Part shown: piece by piece, positions 11,485 through 23,500 of the stretch
Layout of the letters: each line of letters begins with the position of its first letter
Numbering within the stretch: the first letter of the stretch is position 1
Source: Paracentrotus lividus
Lineage: Eukaryota > Echinodermata > Echinoidea > Camarodonta > Echinidae
DNA length: 64,000 bases
Reading direction: 5' to 3'
NCBI GenBank assembly: GCA_940671915.1
Contig: CALNVZ010003432.1
Coordinates: 2,890,469-2,954,468, forward strand
The notes under the pieces: generated by a model
Told to the model about the DNA's origin: nothing
What the model saw: the letters and a program-made list of their open reading frames with translations, nothing else
Database searches by the model: none
Program-made: the position numbers and the translations under genes

Positions 11485-11529
11485 TCAGCTCCCTGGGAAG
11501 GGTTTGCCCTTCACCTTATCACTCAGTTT
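11485..11529 (-). CDS. ALMS1-like gene, 45-base terminal exon
   Basis: Acceptor TGTTTCTTGCAG opens KLSDKVKGKPFPGS followed by TGA (11,485-11,487). It aligns with the family's C-terminal K-VTN-LLGRKVPW ending, and phase 0 agrees with the preceding exon. This is the shortest exon found. Confidence 0.85.
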   Translation of the reverse strand, partial: KLSDKVKGKPFPGS

Positions 11530-14500
11530 CTGCAAGAAACAAGAGAAGAAAGGTCAGTCTTATGACAACTGTGTTACATGTGGGGGGAAATGTTACTGGG
11601 TGGTGCTTCACCAACTCATTCTTTAGTTACAAACAACTTCACAAAGGACTTGAAAATGAAGAGCCAAATGGATGCTCATATCATTTTTAATTTCATTCGC
11701 TGAAGTTGAAACAATTGCAGATAGAGATCATTCTGATTATTATTGAAAAAACTTTCTGAATGTCAGGGATATTTTTAGCAACAATTTACTCATGATTATC
11801 ATGGGAAATACAATCAAACCTCACAAAGAATCTTGGGCCTCCCATTTGACTTTTCGAATTTAAAGTCAATCAAAAAGTTGTTCGTCACAGTAACGATTTG
11901 GTAAAACATCCCCTGGTGTAACCTCAGTAAAATGATGAAAGAGACCTTTGATACCACACGATGTTGATTTTTCACTTCTCGATACTCAAAATGTGAATCA
12001 GTACATTTAAAAAAAAAACTTCTCTACATGTTTGGTTAAACTCTGCTGAATGTTTCCTCAGTGGATGCAAATACAACAAGTGGGACAGAAGGACCAACAG
12101 ATGAACAGACGGATTTATCTTTAAGAGGGGCATGACTGAGGGATAAGTTTTAGGAGTGGTGGTCTCTGGGGGGCGTTTCATGAAAGGACTTGTCGGATGT
12201 TTTATCTGACAAGTCCTGTATTATCTAACAGTTACAATAGTGACAATGCGTTTCAGCCAATCAAAATCAAGTATAGATGCCAGATTTGACAATTTGTCAG
12301 ACAACGAATGTTGATGAAATACTCTCCTGGTGTGCAATGATAAAAACATACTGGTTCCTCTATTACCAAGTCCCTCAAATAACAATCAAGGTAAATTCCT
12401 GTCCTGAAAGCTTACCTTACGATACATCTGAGCTCGGATTCTATTGAGATTCGAATCTTGAACCTTCCTCTTCTCCTTCTCCTTCTGTTTCACCTCAGGG
12501 AGACGATTATACAATCTAATAATGAATGAAAGTTTTTACCATTGTAGCAAAATATTAAACATATTGCAAGGTATATATGCCAATAATTTCACAATTTTTT
12601 TTGATAAATAAAGCCACCATGAAAAAAATGACATGTACAAATGTAAACAGTATTAAATGCTTTGCAATTATAATTTCATTGCACATTTACTACAGTGTAC
12701 CTCCATTGGGTTAATTTTTACCATAAATATCATTGAGATATTAAGTTGAATTCAATGAACTGAATGAAGTGAGTAACTTGCCTGTTGCGTTCCCAATGAC
12801 AAAAGGAGGTCTTATGAACTAGAATAGATGCACTAACAACACAAATTTAACTGAATTTCTTACATGTCTCCCCCCATAAAACATTAATTTCATAAGTTAA
12901 CAGCTGTGTACCTTGTCCCTTGACCCCATTCTCCAAAATCTGATCAGAACATTTTCTTATGGTGATAGTAGGGTTGGGCAAATAATTACTTTTTTCTGAG
13001 AAGTTTTTTCAAACAAGTTACTTCTATAATCAAATTTGATGTAGAATCCAAAAATTAAAATTATTTTTGTGTACGATGATGTCTGACGTCGCTAAAGTGC
13101 AAAAAAACAAAATAGTGTATTTTGCCCATTCATCACACACTTAATAATAGGTATAAACCGGTTTTATTTTGTTTCTTTATGGATTTTGATGGTCTAAAAG
13201 CTCAAATCTGACAATTTTATCATGACCTAATGTACCTAGTATGTGTTATAGGTGTTATTTAGTGATTTTGATATGAGGTGATTTTTGCTCGATATTGACT
13301 GAAACTAACTACCAAACTACACTCTAACAGTCAACTTAGGTAGGATTAATCATGTTGGATTAACCATGTTGGGTTCCCTGACACCCAAAAGCCATATAAA
13401 AACGCAATAAAAGTGGTTTTTACCTATAAAAAGTATGATAATTGGGCATAACACGCCATTTTGGCGGCCATTTAGGTTTTTTGCACTTTAGCGACGTAAG
13501 ACGTCATCGTATGCAAAAATAATTGTCATTTTCAGTTTCTACATCGAATTTTACTATAGAAACAACTTGTTTGAAAAAAAAAGTTGAGATTCCCCCAACC
13601 CTAGTGATAGATAGTTTCCCCAAGTTTAGGTTCATGTCTCAAGTTGTTCTTGAAATCTCACGCTATAGAGCAAAGAGGACATATAGACTTAACGACGGAC
13701 GGACAACCCGAAACATGATTCCTTCGGCACCGCCTTAAGTTGAGAAGTCTTAAAAGGATTTACTTTCACATGCACTGAACTTCTTAAAAATAATATACTA
13801 CTCACTTTTCTGTTTGTTCTCTCATTTGCTTCTTTGATAGTGCTCGCTTCTTTGGTTTATGGAGTTGATCTGTAACATGGGACAAAATATGGTAGAATGA
13901 AGATACACACTCTGTCATTTACAGTTTGGAATGTAATGTAACACTTGTTACAACAAGCTCCATTACAACAAGAAAATTCCAGTATAATAAATGCAACCTG
14001 TGCCCTGTAACATAAAGAATTACAATCTATGGCAAATCAATAGTAACCAATCAGGATCATTATTACATAGACTTGCATAAAAGTCTCAATGTAAACCAAT
14101 CAGAACAGTTGTTTCATATTTGCAATCGATTGTAAATTTTTATGTTACAGGGCACTGGTTACATGAGGGTTACATGAGGGTTAAATTGTCAACAAAAATT
14201 TTAAAGAAGTAATACCTGCAAAAATTCATCTTTTTTTTCCTAAGAATAACTATTTCCACTGTAATAGATGGCTATTTGATAACACATCATGTCAGCATTC
14301 TGAAAAAAAAATCATGTTACGACAAAATATTCTTTTCAATTTTCCATTCATCGGTGAGTATTATTCTTAGTACATCATTGTTATTAATTAGCATATCTGC
14401 AAATCTTCTACAGCAAAAAATCTTCATGTAATTCAGAATCCCTCAGATAAAAAATTTCATTGTATAACTTTTTTATATTATATAAAATACAAGCTTTTAC

Positions 14501-17500
14501 ACATTACTTTTCTACAAAATGCTGCATGTACTACAGGGTGCTTCTTCATTGGCGGAAGAAGAAAAATATTGTATAGCACAAAAAGGAATGTCCATTTACC
14601 ACTAAGGGGATGAGCGTTGGGATTTGGTTTCTTGCTTCGTTGGTCATGGAAGATTTGTGCCCTCTCTAGTTCAAACTGTGCCTGTGTATGGCGCTCCTCT
14701 GCTGCTAACCTCATTTTCCGTTGTCTTTCACGGGACTTTGAAATAAAGTCACTACGATACTTCTCAAAGGCCTCCTGTAAATTGAAAAGTCAAAAACAGA
14801 CAATTTAAATATCTTATATTGCTGTTGTATGTCAATAGCGCCAACTATGACAAGAAACTCACTCTGAATATAAATACCATAAGTTTTAGTAAAACAAATA
14901 AATTTTGATGATTGAGTAAAAGCCAATGATTCCTGACTTTTTAATTTCACTGGTGTTTGGATTTGAAAGTAAAAGATTACATGATGGTTTTAAGATGTTG
15001 ATGAGATTTATGATTCACCATGCGCTTAGTCCTGAAAAGCACTGTTGAGTGGAAAGACAGAGAGTAGATAATAGAGGTATTCTTTCCTTGATTGAGTACC
15101 GAGTTTTGTTTCTTTTAGGGAGTGTGTCTGTATGAACATTAATTGGACATCAAACAATGAATAAAATATGAATTTTTGTTCAAACAGGATTTTTGACTTG
15201 CTAGAAGTTCTAACTGATGTTGTTAGTTTTTAATGAAACCACATATCCTAAAATCTGAAATAATCACAAGCTGTCAAAATGGTTGCTTGTAATACCAATT
15301 CAACATAATACAAGAAAGATTTTTCTGTACCTGCAAAGAAGCCTTGTCAACAGTCTTGTCACTGGGTTTAGGGGCGGTCTCTTCATCCTTCACAGGGAAG
15401 CTCATTGGCTGAGGTTTGGCTTTGGTGGGCATGTCTTGTTGCCATGGCATCTTCTTAGCCAGGGGTTGAAACCATGCGACAGGTTGTACTATCTTCTTAG
15501 GGATCCTGCATTGTGTAGAAGACAGATGATCATTTGGCCCTAAATACATGCTTGTTGCTATGGTTGAGTCCAATGTTTATTTATATTGAATTAAATCAAC
15601 ATGAGACTTAACAGTTTACTCATTTATCCAAAACTATGGGCTCATTATGCTAAAACCATACCAACAGGCCTAAATAAAGAGCCCTGTGAAAAAAACTCAC
15701 ATTCATATTGTATCTTTCACAATGTCAGTACTGAATGAAGTCTAATTTTTAAACAAAATTTGCATAATCCACCTTTGTAAATTTCGGGCCCTAGTATTGC
15801 ATTCTACATGGAAAGTATAAGGACTCAAATATTTCGTTCAAATTCCTACCTTGATGGTGCTTCATTCTCCTTTGCTGGTATCTGGTTTCCTGCTTTCTTT
15901 TCATTTCGTCTCCTCCTCCTTTCCTCGCCTTCCTCTTCAAGATCTTTATTGCTGTAATTCTGTTTCCCTGTCAACACAGTATCCCTTCCAGCATTCTTGT
16001 CACCTCTTCCAACATCAATCACAAAGGCTGTACTTGGTTTCATCTTCTGAGTCATGTCCTGCGCTGGTCCTGCGACTGAGCCATTCCTGGATGTAGGGTC
16101 TGAGTCCCTGACAGGGATACGGGACAAGCCCTTGGAAGGTTTCTTGAAGACATCATCCCTCTCTGCATCCAGTTTGTTCTCTTTGCTCATATTGTCCGTA
16201 GCATGCTCCCTGGCTCTGCTCGTAATGCCGTGTATGGAATGGGAGCGCTTCGGCTTGCACGCGCAAGGGACGCTGGCGTCAGACCCCGCATCGCTGAAGG
16301 AATCTGTGGTGTACGTCACGCCAAAGTCATCGCGATGTGCAAAGTCTTTTCTCCGCTTGGCAGTTTGTTCATTGCTGTTGACCCTCCCTTGCAGAGTGGC
16401 CTTCCTGTCTGGAATGGTAGCTTCAGGTGAAGTACTCACTACGGTATCATAAACAGAGGAGTCTTCAGTCGATCGGAAGGCTTCCTGAACAGGGCTCAAA
16501 GCAGGCTCCAGAGAAGTTTGCTTCCCAACACGCAAGTGCAAACCAACAATATCAGAAACCTCCTCAATGTTACTTGACGCAGCTGATGATGATAGATCAT
16601 CAACTGCTGGTGTACTGGAACTAGGAACATCTTGGCGGTGTGTCTTTGACTTTGCGGATGCCTTGGCTCTGTTCTGCTCTTCTGTCCGTTTACGATGTTG
16701 CTCTCGTTGCCTGTCGATCTTTCGTTGTAGCTTCACCAGCTTGGAACTCAACTTGCGGATTCCATCCGGTCCAAGGAGCTCCAGAAGTCTATCTGACTCC
16801 AGACTCATATCAGTCAATAACGTCTCTTCAGTCGACGTAAGGACACTGGATAATGCTTCCTGGGTGATATCACCATCAAGAGGTGCGTGTAATGCCATCT
16901 GCTCCTCTTCGGGTGATCGTTTGGATGAATGCTTGTCATCTCTCCTCTTTTGCTTGTCATGCTGTTGGCTGCTCTGTCTGGAAGATGCCTTTGGTATCCG
17001 AGACTCCTTTGTGGGTGACCTTTGGACAATGGCTGCAATTTCTTCTGGTGATATCTTCCGCTGGGTCCTTGATTATAAAAACACATAAAATCAAATCCTT
17101 ACATTTATCAACCTAGATGGGATGGGGATCTCTAGTGCAGACACTGATATCACATATTATATGATCAGCTGATGCAGTGCCAACCATGCAATCATCTAAT
17201 GTACAAGACTTCCTTCCAATCTATTCTTCTTTAAGACACCTCTAAAGACTCATTAATTTGGGAAATCTTGGTAAATTTTTAGTGAACTTTTTTTTTTTTT
17301 TTTACATATCTTCTATCTTCTTTCTGCTTCTCTTCAAAATATTGCACAAAGTGCTACAAAAGTATTATCTATTAATTCAATGACTCACTCTCCATTTCTG
17401 GCAACAATCTTGTCTGGAGACTGCTCCCTTGGTGTGAATCCTCGTTGATCTCTCTCCCATTTCCTTCTCTGTCTCGGTGTGCTGCCGTCAGTCAGGGTGG

Positions 17501-20500
17501 TGCTGCTGCTGTTACGACTGTCCGTCTCGTCTGAAACATAAACAAATCACATTGTTATTGCAGTTGCTCTCCAAATGAGGCTGCATATATGCCATAATTT
17601 TGTTTAAAATTTGTTGGGGCTCACCTTTGATTTATAGGAAACTAGATAATGGCACTTTAATACATTTACAGATTACAAATGTAGACCTGGGCTCCATGCC
17701 ACAAAGTTTTGTAATCAATCGCAAAATGGTAGTTGCCAATCAAGGCCATTGTTACAATGTGAATGCATTTTTTGTTCAAAATACTTTAATCCCAGTAACC
17801 AGTCTAAATTTTTCTTTCAAATTTGCAATTAATTGTAATTCTTTGTGTTACAGGGCCCAGGCGAGACTAAGCATGCATTCAGATTTGATACAAGCATGAA
17901 TAAAACTAAGCCACTTGGTTGAGGCTTGACATCAATATCATTGATGCAGGACTGACGTAATAGCTTGTCAATACAAGGTTCTGGAAATAACATTAGAATA
18001 AAAAGCTATCATACTCAAAGAAATAGTTGCTTTGACTGACATAGTAATAGTAATTTCAATTAGATTTCTCAGACATGTCTATAGTGGAAACCACATTAGT
18101 GCCACAGCAGGGATACAAACCATAAACCTTGTATATCTAGAGTCCATTTGCATACGTAAACATGAGACCACAGCAATTTTACAAATGTACTGATCCACCT
18201 ACTTTCACCTACATACCTACTAGGTCAGCTAATGTGCAGAGATCTAGTATGAATCCTCCAGTTCTTACTGTCAAGCATATCGTTTTCAATTCATCTGCTT
18301 CCTCTTTTAAAATGTCTATGCCAACATTTTTATCTTACCTTGGACAAAATGTTGCACGGTGTGTTGGACTGGGTCCTGAACTAAGTGAGCTAGCCTGGTG
18401 ACTCTCCTTGAATCAAGACTAGAGACATCTGACTCATCTTGACCCTGACCTTGACCTCTGACCTCTCGTCTAGCCTCTCTCCTGGCCTCCTTCTGTTGCT
18501 GAAGGCGCTGATATTGGTCCCACATTAAAGAGGCTTCACGGTAAAGGGGGTCCGATTCGTTCTAAAAGACATTCAAGAACAAGGCATTTTTCTAGTGCAT
18601 GGATACAATGAAATGTTTACATCATTGTAAATGATATCATGAAATGTATGTGTTAGAATATTCTCTGAGAGATTTTTGCGTGCATGTTGATGACCAATGG
18701 TCCTAACAACTGCCAACTATAAATAATATCAGTCATGTCTGCGCAATCACTGAATGTAAGTTTTTTCTTGTTGAATTATAATCGAAATTGTACTACAGTG
18801 CTTTTTTTTTCATTTCATGAAAAAAACCTAAAAAGAAGTTTCATGTAGAATGTTAGTTTTACCTGCAGGATGTCTTCAAGCACTTGTCTGCTGTAGGTTC
18901 CTGGAAGTTGAGGAACTCCACCCTGTTCCCTGTAGTCCTGATACGGTCTATTGGGGTACTCCATCCTTCTACTCTCTGCCCTCTCTGCACCTATTGGCAT
19001 GTATCTCGGTGGCGGCTGCTCTGAACCGGGTCGGAAGCGAGGAATCTTGGATGGTGATGTCACCTCACTGGTTGAGACAGGAGGGGCGGGTGCCATGCCA
19101 CTGGGGATCCCATACTGTTGTCTGTACTGGGTGTCCTGTGGGTAAGCCCCTCTGTAGTCCATCGGCTTAGCTTGTCTCGATGCATCCCAGCTAACCGGTC
19201 GTTGCTGAACTCGGTAGCCAAATCTTTCTCTTGATTCCTGTCCACTCACTCCACCACGATCAGAGACTGCTCTGTCTCTGACAGGGTGTCCTGTTACAGG
19301 ACCATCCGTTGGTAACGTCCTACCCGTCTCCATCTCAAAAGCCTGCCTGGGGTCGTAAGGCATTTGGGCATAGGGAACTGATTCCGGAGGAGACCTTGAG
19401 TGTTCTCGCTTCACTCCCGATGTCCTTGATCTACCCGGCCGGTGTTGAGGACTCAGTGAAATCTGTCGCCCGACTTTCTCCTTCTCATGCGTCTGTTCCT
19501 GTCTGCTGCTGTCACTCAAAGACCTCCTGTAGCTCCTGCTTTCCTTCTGATCATCCACAATCAGGGCCTGACCCCTGTTTCTCTCATGAGGACTTCTCAC
19601 AGGGGATGTATGTCCTCTGTCAAAGCGAGGAATCTTGGAGGAATGGGGCGAGGTGCCTATAGAGTCTTTGGTGGGTCTGCTGCCATAGGCATGATTGGGG
19701 AAACTGGGTGGATTTGCATCATTTGATCCTGTACAAATATAGAAATGATATAGGAACAATGAATAGTATCATAAAACAAATTAAATTAATGAATTTGAAT
19801 CATGAAATTGAATCTGATTTTTCTCTACAGCAATTAATTTGATTGTTGTATGAATATTTAAAAAGATATATTTATAATCAATTAATTTTGGTCTTCTTAG
19901 ATAAGAATAATAATTTGATTACAAATTTTGAAAAATTCAATTTGACAGTAATGCATGGCAATGGATAAAAATAATAAACTAATTAATTTTTTTAAAAGCT
20001 CACCAGCATGGGAACTCTCCAGAGTCGATATGCTTCTCGATGGAGATGGATCAGTCTGTCCATCCACAGTATAAGTATAGATCACATCAGAGCTACCAGG
20101 AGGTCTGTATGGTTTCAGGAACCCTTCAGTCGCTGAGGAATCTTTCCCGAAACTCTGCCTCTGCTCAGTTCTAGGACTTGTCTCCTGTCTAGCGGTGGGA
20201 CTTGTGCCAGATCTTGACTTTGAGAGTGACCTAGGCCAGCTGTTGGTGCTGTAGTCTGGATGAACCTGTGGATGCTGCTGGGAAGGGAGGTGTTTTGGGG
20301 TTTGAGAGGAGCCGGGTGGACTACGATATTCCTGTTGTGTTTCTTGAGGATACTCTTGTCTCTGCGTTGCATCATTGCGTGAAAGAACAGGAAGTTTACT
20401 GGTTGGTATTCTGGATGTTTGTTGCTGTTGCTTGTCTTGGAATTGGTTTGTTCGTCCCCAAGATCCTGATGAAGAAGTCTTCTTGACTTCTGGGAATACA

Positions 20501-23500
20501 CTCTTGTCCACCTTCATTTCTGGGGAAGAGTTTGACCTCTGCATTGCAAATAAGCTATCATCCATGAGATGACTGTCTTGGTCCGGAGGCACATTTTCAT
20601 TCTCTTGCTGATACCTCCCGCTAGACTGAAATCTAGGATACAACTGCCGGGGATCGCCCGTCCATGACTTCGGTCTGGTGGGAGGAGAATCTACAGACTG
20701 CAGGAGGCGGAATTCTCCAGCACTTTGATCCTGAGACATCTGCAAGTGAGAAGGGATCTGTTCTGGTAGGAGTCCATAGAAGACATGGTCTGTGGATATT
20801 GGTTTGCTGAGGGAACCAGATGAAGGACTCTGGTGGAAGTCATGTTCAGATAGCTGCTGTGAAGAGTTCCGAGTAAGGGTATCATATTCTGCCCTGTTCA
20901 CTATCATGTTGGCATTATTGTCATGTCTGAAAGGAGTTCTTGTATCAACACTATGGTCGAATGTCCTCTCTTCTAAACGTTGTAAATGAAGAGTCAGCAT
21001 GTCCCTTGCTTTGTCAAAAGCACCGAACTGTCTTTGTGCTACATCTGATGTAGCAGGATCATCAAACTCTCTTGCTGTTGACATTTTTTGGGACTTTGTG
21101 CCAGAATACTTGCCATCAAGGGAGGAATTGGACAGATTTCTGCCGTAAATTGATGGATCGCCAACACTAAGAGCTTCTAGAGATGATGCGGTCTACTCTC
21201 TCTCCTGGTGCCTCTCTACAAGGATTGCCTGTACTCTTAGTGCAAGAGAGTCAGTACTTGCAACAGAGTTGTCTTTAACAGATGTGGACCTGCTGGTAGC
21301 ATCTCTGGTGGATGACATTCTTGAGTTTTGGGATGACCTAGGAGAACCTTGCCTCTGGGAGTTTGACCTTGAATCACTGATTTTTTTCTCCAACTCAGCA
21401 ATTTGCACCAAAGCTAGCAGATCCTCTCTAGATAAACTCTCACTTGCTACCTCTGGCTGGTGCTAAAGGTGTCATCTGCAAGACTAAGAAGTTGCTGCAC
21501 TCTTTGTGACAGTGAGTCATTTGTTAGAGTACTTGAGGAGTGGGTTGTGTTGTTTGATTGAGCACCATTTTGTGAACGGTTAGCCTGGAATGTATCTGAA
21601 ATGTTACCTTGTTGCCTTCGTGATGTCCAGATTATTCCTAGATCTGCCATGACTACCTGACATGGTACGAGAGGGAGACATGTAGGCTTCTTGTGTTGCA
21701 AGAACAATATCATCACTCTCACTACCTGTTCTACTGTGTCGGACCACTCTATTGACAATTCCCTGACAGAACTTGATGTGCTTGCCTCTGATGGTGTGGG
21801 GGAACTTTTGCCTATCTCTGCTGAATGCTAAGCAGCTGTTGGGGATCAATCCCTGCTGCATGCAGCTTGCGCATGCTCTCAGATTCTTGGAGAAGTCTTT
21901 TTACATGCTCTGCAAGGGAGTCCGTATTGGAGGTTTCACTTGACTCCGATCTGGATGCAGGAGGCAGGGATTGTCCATCTCCTCTCCTGTAGGAAGAAGG
22001 TGAGCTGTGGAATCTCTGGATAGTATTCCAAGTGGCAGAGTGGCCTCTTCAATGCTGTCTGGGCTACCAGTGTGTGAAGACGAACCACTCCTGACATAGA
22101 ACCGTTGCCCCTTCCATGTGCTTCCATGTCACTATTTACTTGTAGAAGAAGTGCTACTCTTCTCGCCAGGAGATCCCTTTCACTTCCCTGATCTCTTCGC
22201 ATGACTTACATTTGCATCCCTTGTGTTCCTGGCTCCACCTTGTTGCAGATCTGCCGAGTTACTATCGTTGTCACTGGAAAAGCCGATGTTGCGAGGGGAC
22301 CTTGCAGGTCTCTTGGATAGTGGATGTAAGATTGCGCTTCTCTGGATGTATTCCCTTCACTAGGTGATAAGTACTGCGATGGTAGAGATTCTCTGGCATC
22401 ATGTTCAAGAGAAACCCTCTGGTTTTGTCCCAAGGAATCAGCATTCATTTGATTTCTATCTTCAGCCACTGACCTGTGAGTCATGGAATCGGTCCCTGGA
22501 AGCCTTTCTTGGTGTCTTTCAGTTTTCATTTCAGGTAGATATTCATCTCTAGAACCTCTGAATACTACAACATCAGCTCCAGATGCCATGTGTTCACCGA
22601 TGTCTAATGGCTGTAGGCTGTCAAGATCCAGAGGCAACTTACTTGGTGATCCCCTAGTCATATCTTCTACTGAAGCTTTCACCTGAAGAGTAGGTGATGC
22701 ATTTCTTTCACTGCTTATTTCACTCCTAATGCTACCGGTCATTGAAGATTTAGTCCTGTTTGAAACTTGACTTGTAGATCGAGTAGTACTATGGCTTTGC
22801 TGAGACATTTGTTCTTCTCTAGTAATTTGTTCAATTCCAAGATTATCCTGCTCAAAAGGGGAAGGTGTTGGTTGTTCCATTCCTCCTTCGGATTGCCATG
22901 GTGTAGTAGCTGCAGAGCTGTGAGCATCTTCTATTGCCTTTGACCGGATATCAGCAGCACCAACATTGTCCTCCCATCTCCTTCCATACTCTCCCTTGTT
23001 ACCAACATCCATGCTGTGTTGTGAGACTGACATGGACAGGACACCACTTACAAAGTCTGCAGACACTTCTGCAATGGCTTCCTGTACAGCATCCTTAGAC
23101 GAACCAAAACCTTCCATATCCTCAGGAAAACCACTCTCATTGTCTTCATTATCGGATAGAGGAATAGGAATATCTGTGTCACTGCTCATCGCTGCACTGT
23201 CATCCTCTTCAACAAACGGGAAAGTCCCTTTCGCCAACCCCTTGAACTTCTCCCCATCTTGTGATCCGAAGCTGGCATCAAGATTTAGAGGCGGTATTGA
23301 AACCTGTTCCATAGAACCTGCCTCATTGCTATCGGAGAGTCCTCCTAAAGGTGAGATGACATCTAGACGGGCATCTTCACGTTTGCTTTGACTTCCCGTA
23401 GGATGTTGCTTATCGTCAAGACTCTCTTCCAGCGGATACTGGGTGAGGGCAGCAGTCTCTTCCAGGGGGTGCTGTGAGAGGGTGGTGCTCTGGAGCAGAG

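Noticed and set aside
16054-17088. + strand ORFs of 132 and 173 codons
   Set aside because: Antisense to a well supported ALMS1-like exon and without family features.
22204-22211. Consensus-like GTAAGT splice donor ending the first half of the giant exon
   Set aside because: Coding repeats resume within a few codons downstream in the same frame, leaving no room for an intron; the in-frame stop is better explained by the damaged patch.
22966-23391. + strand ORF of 141 codons
   Set aside because: Antisense shadow of the giant ALMS1-like exon.
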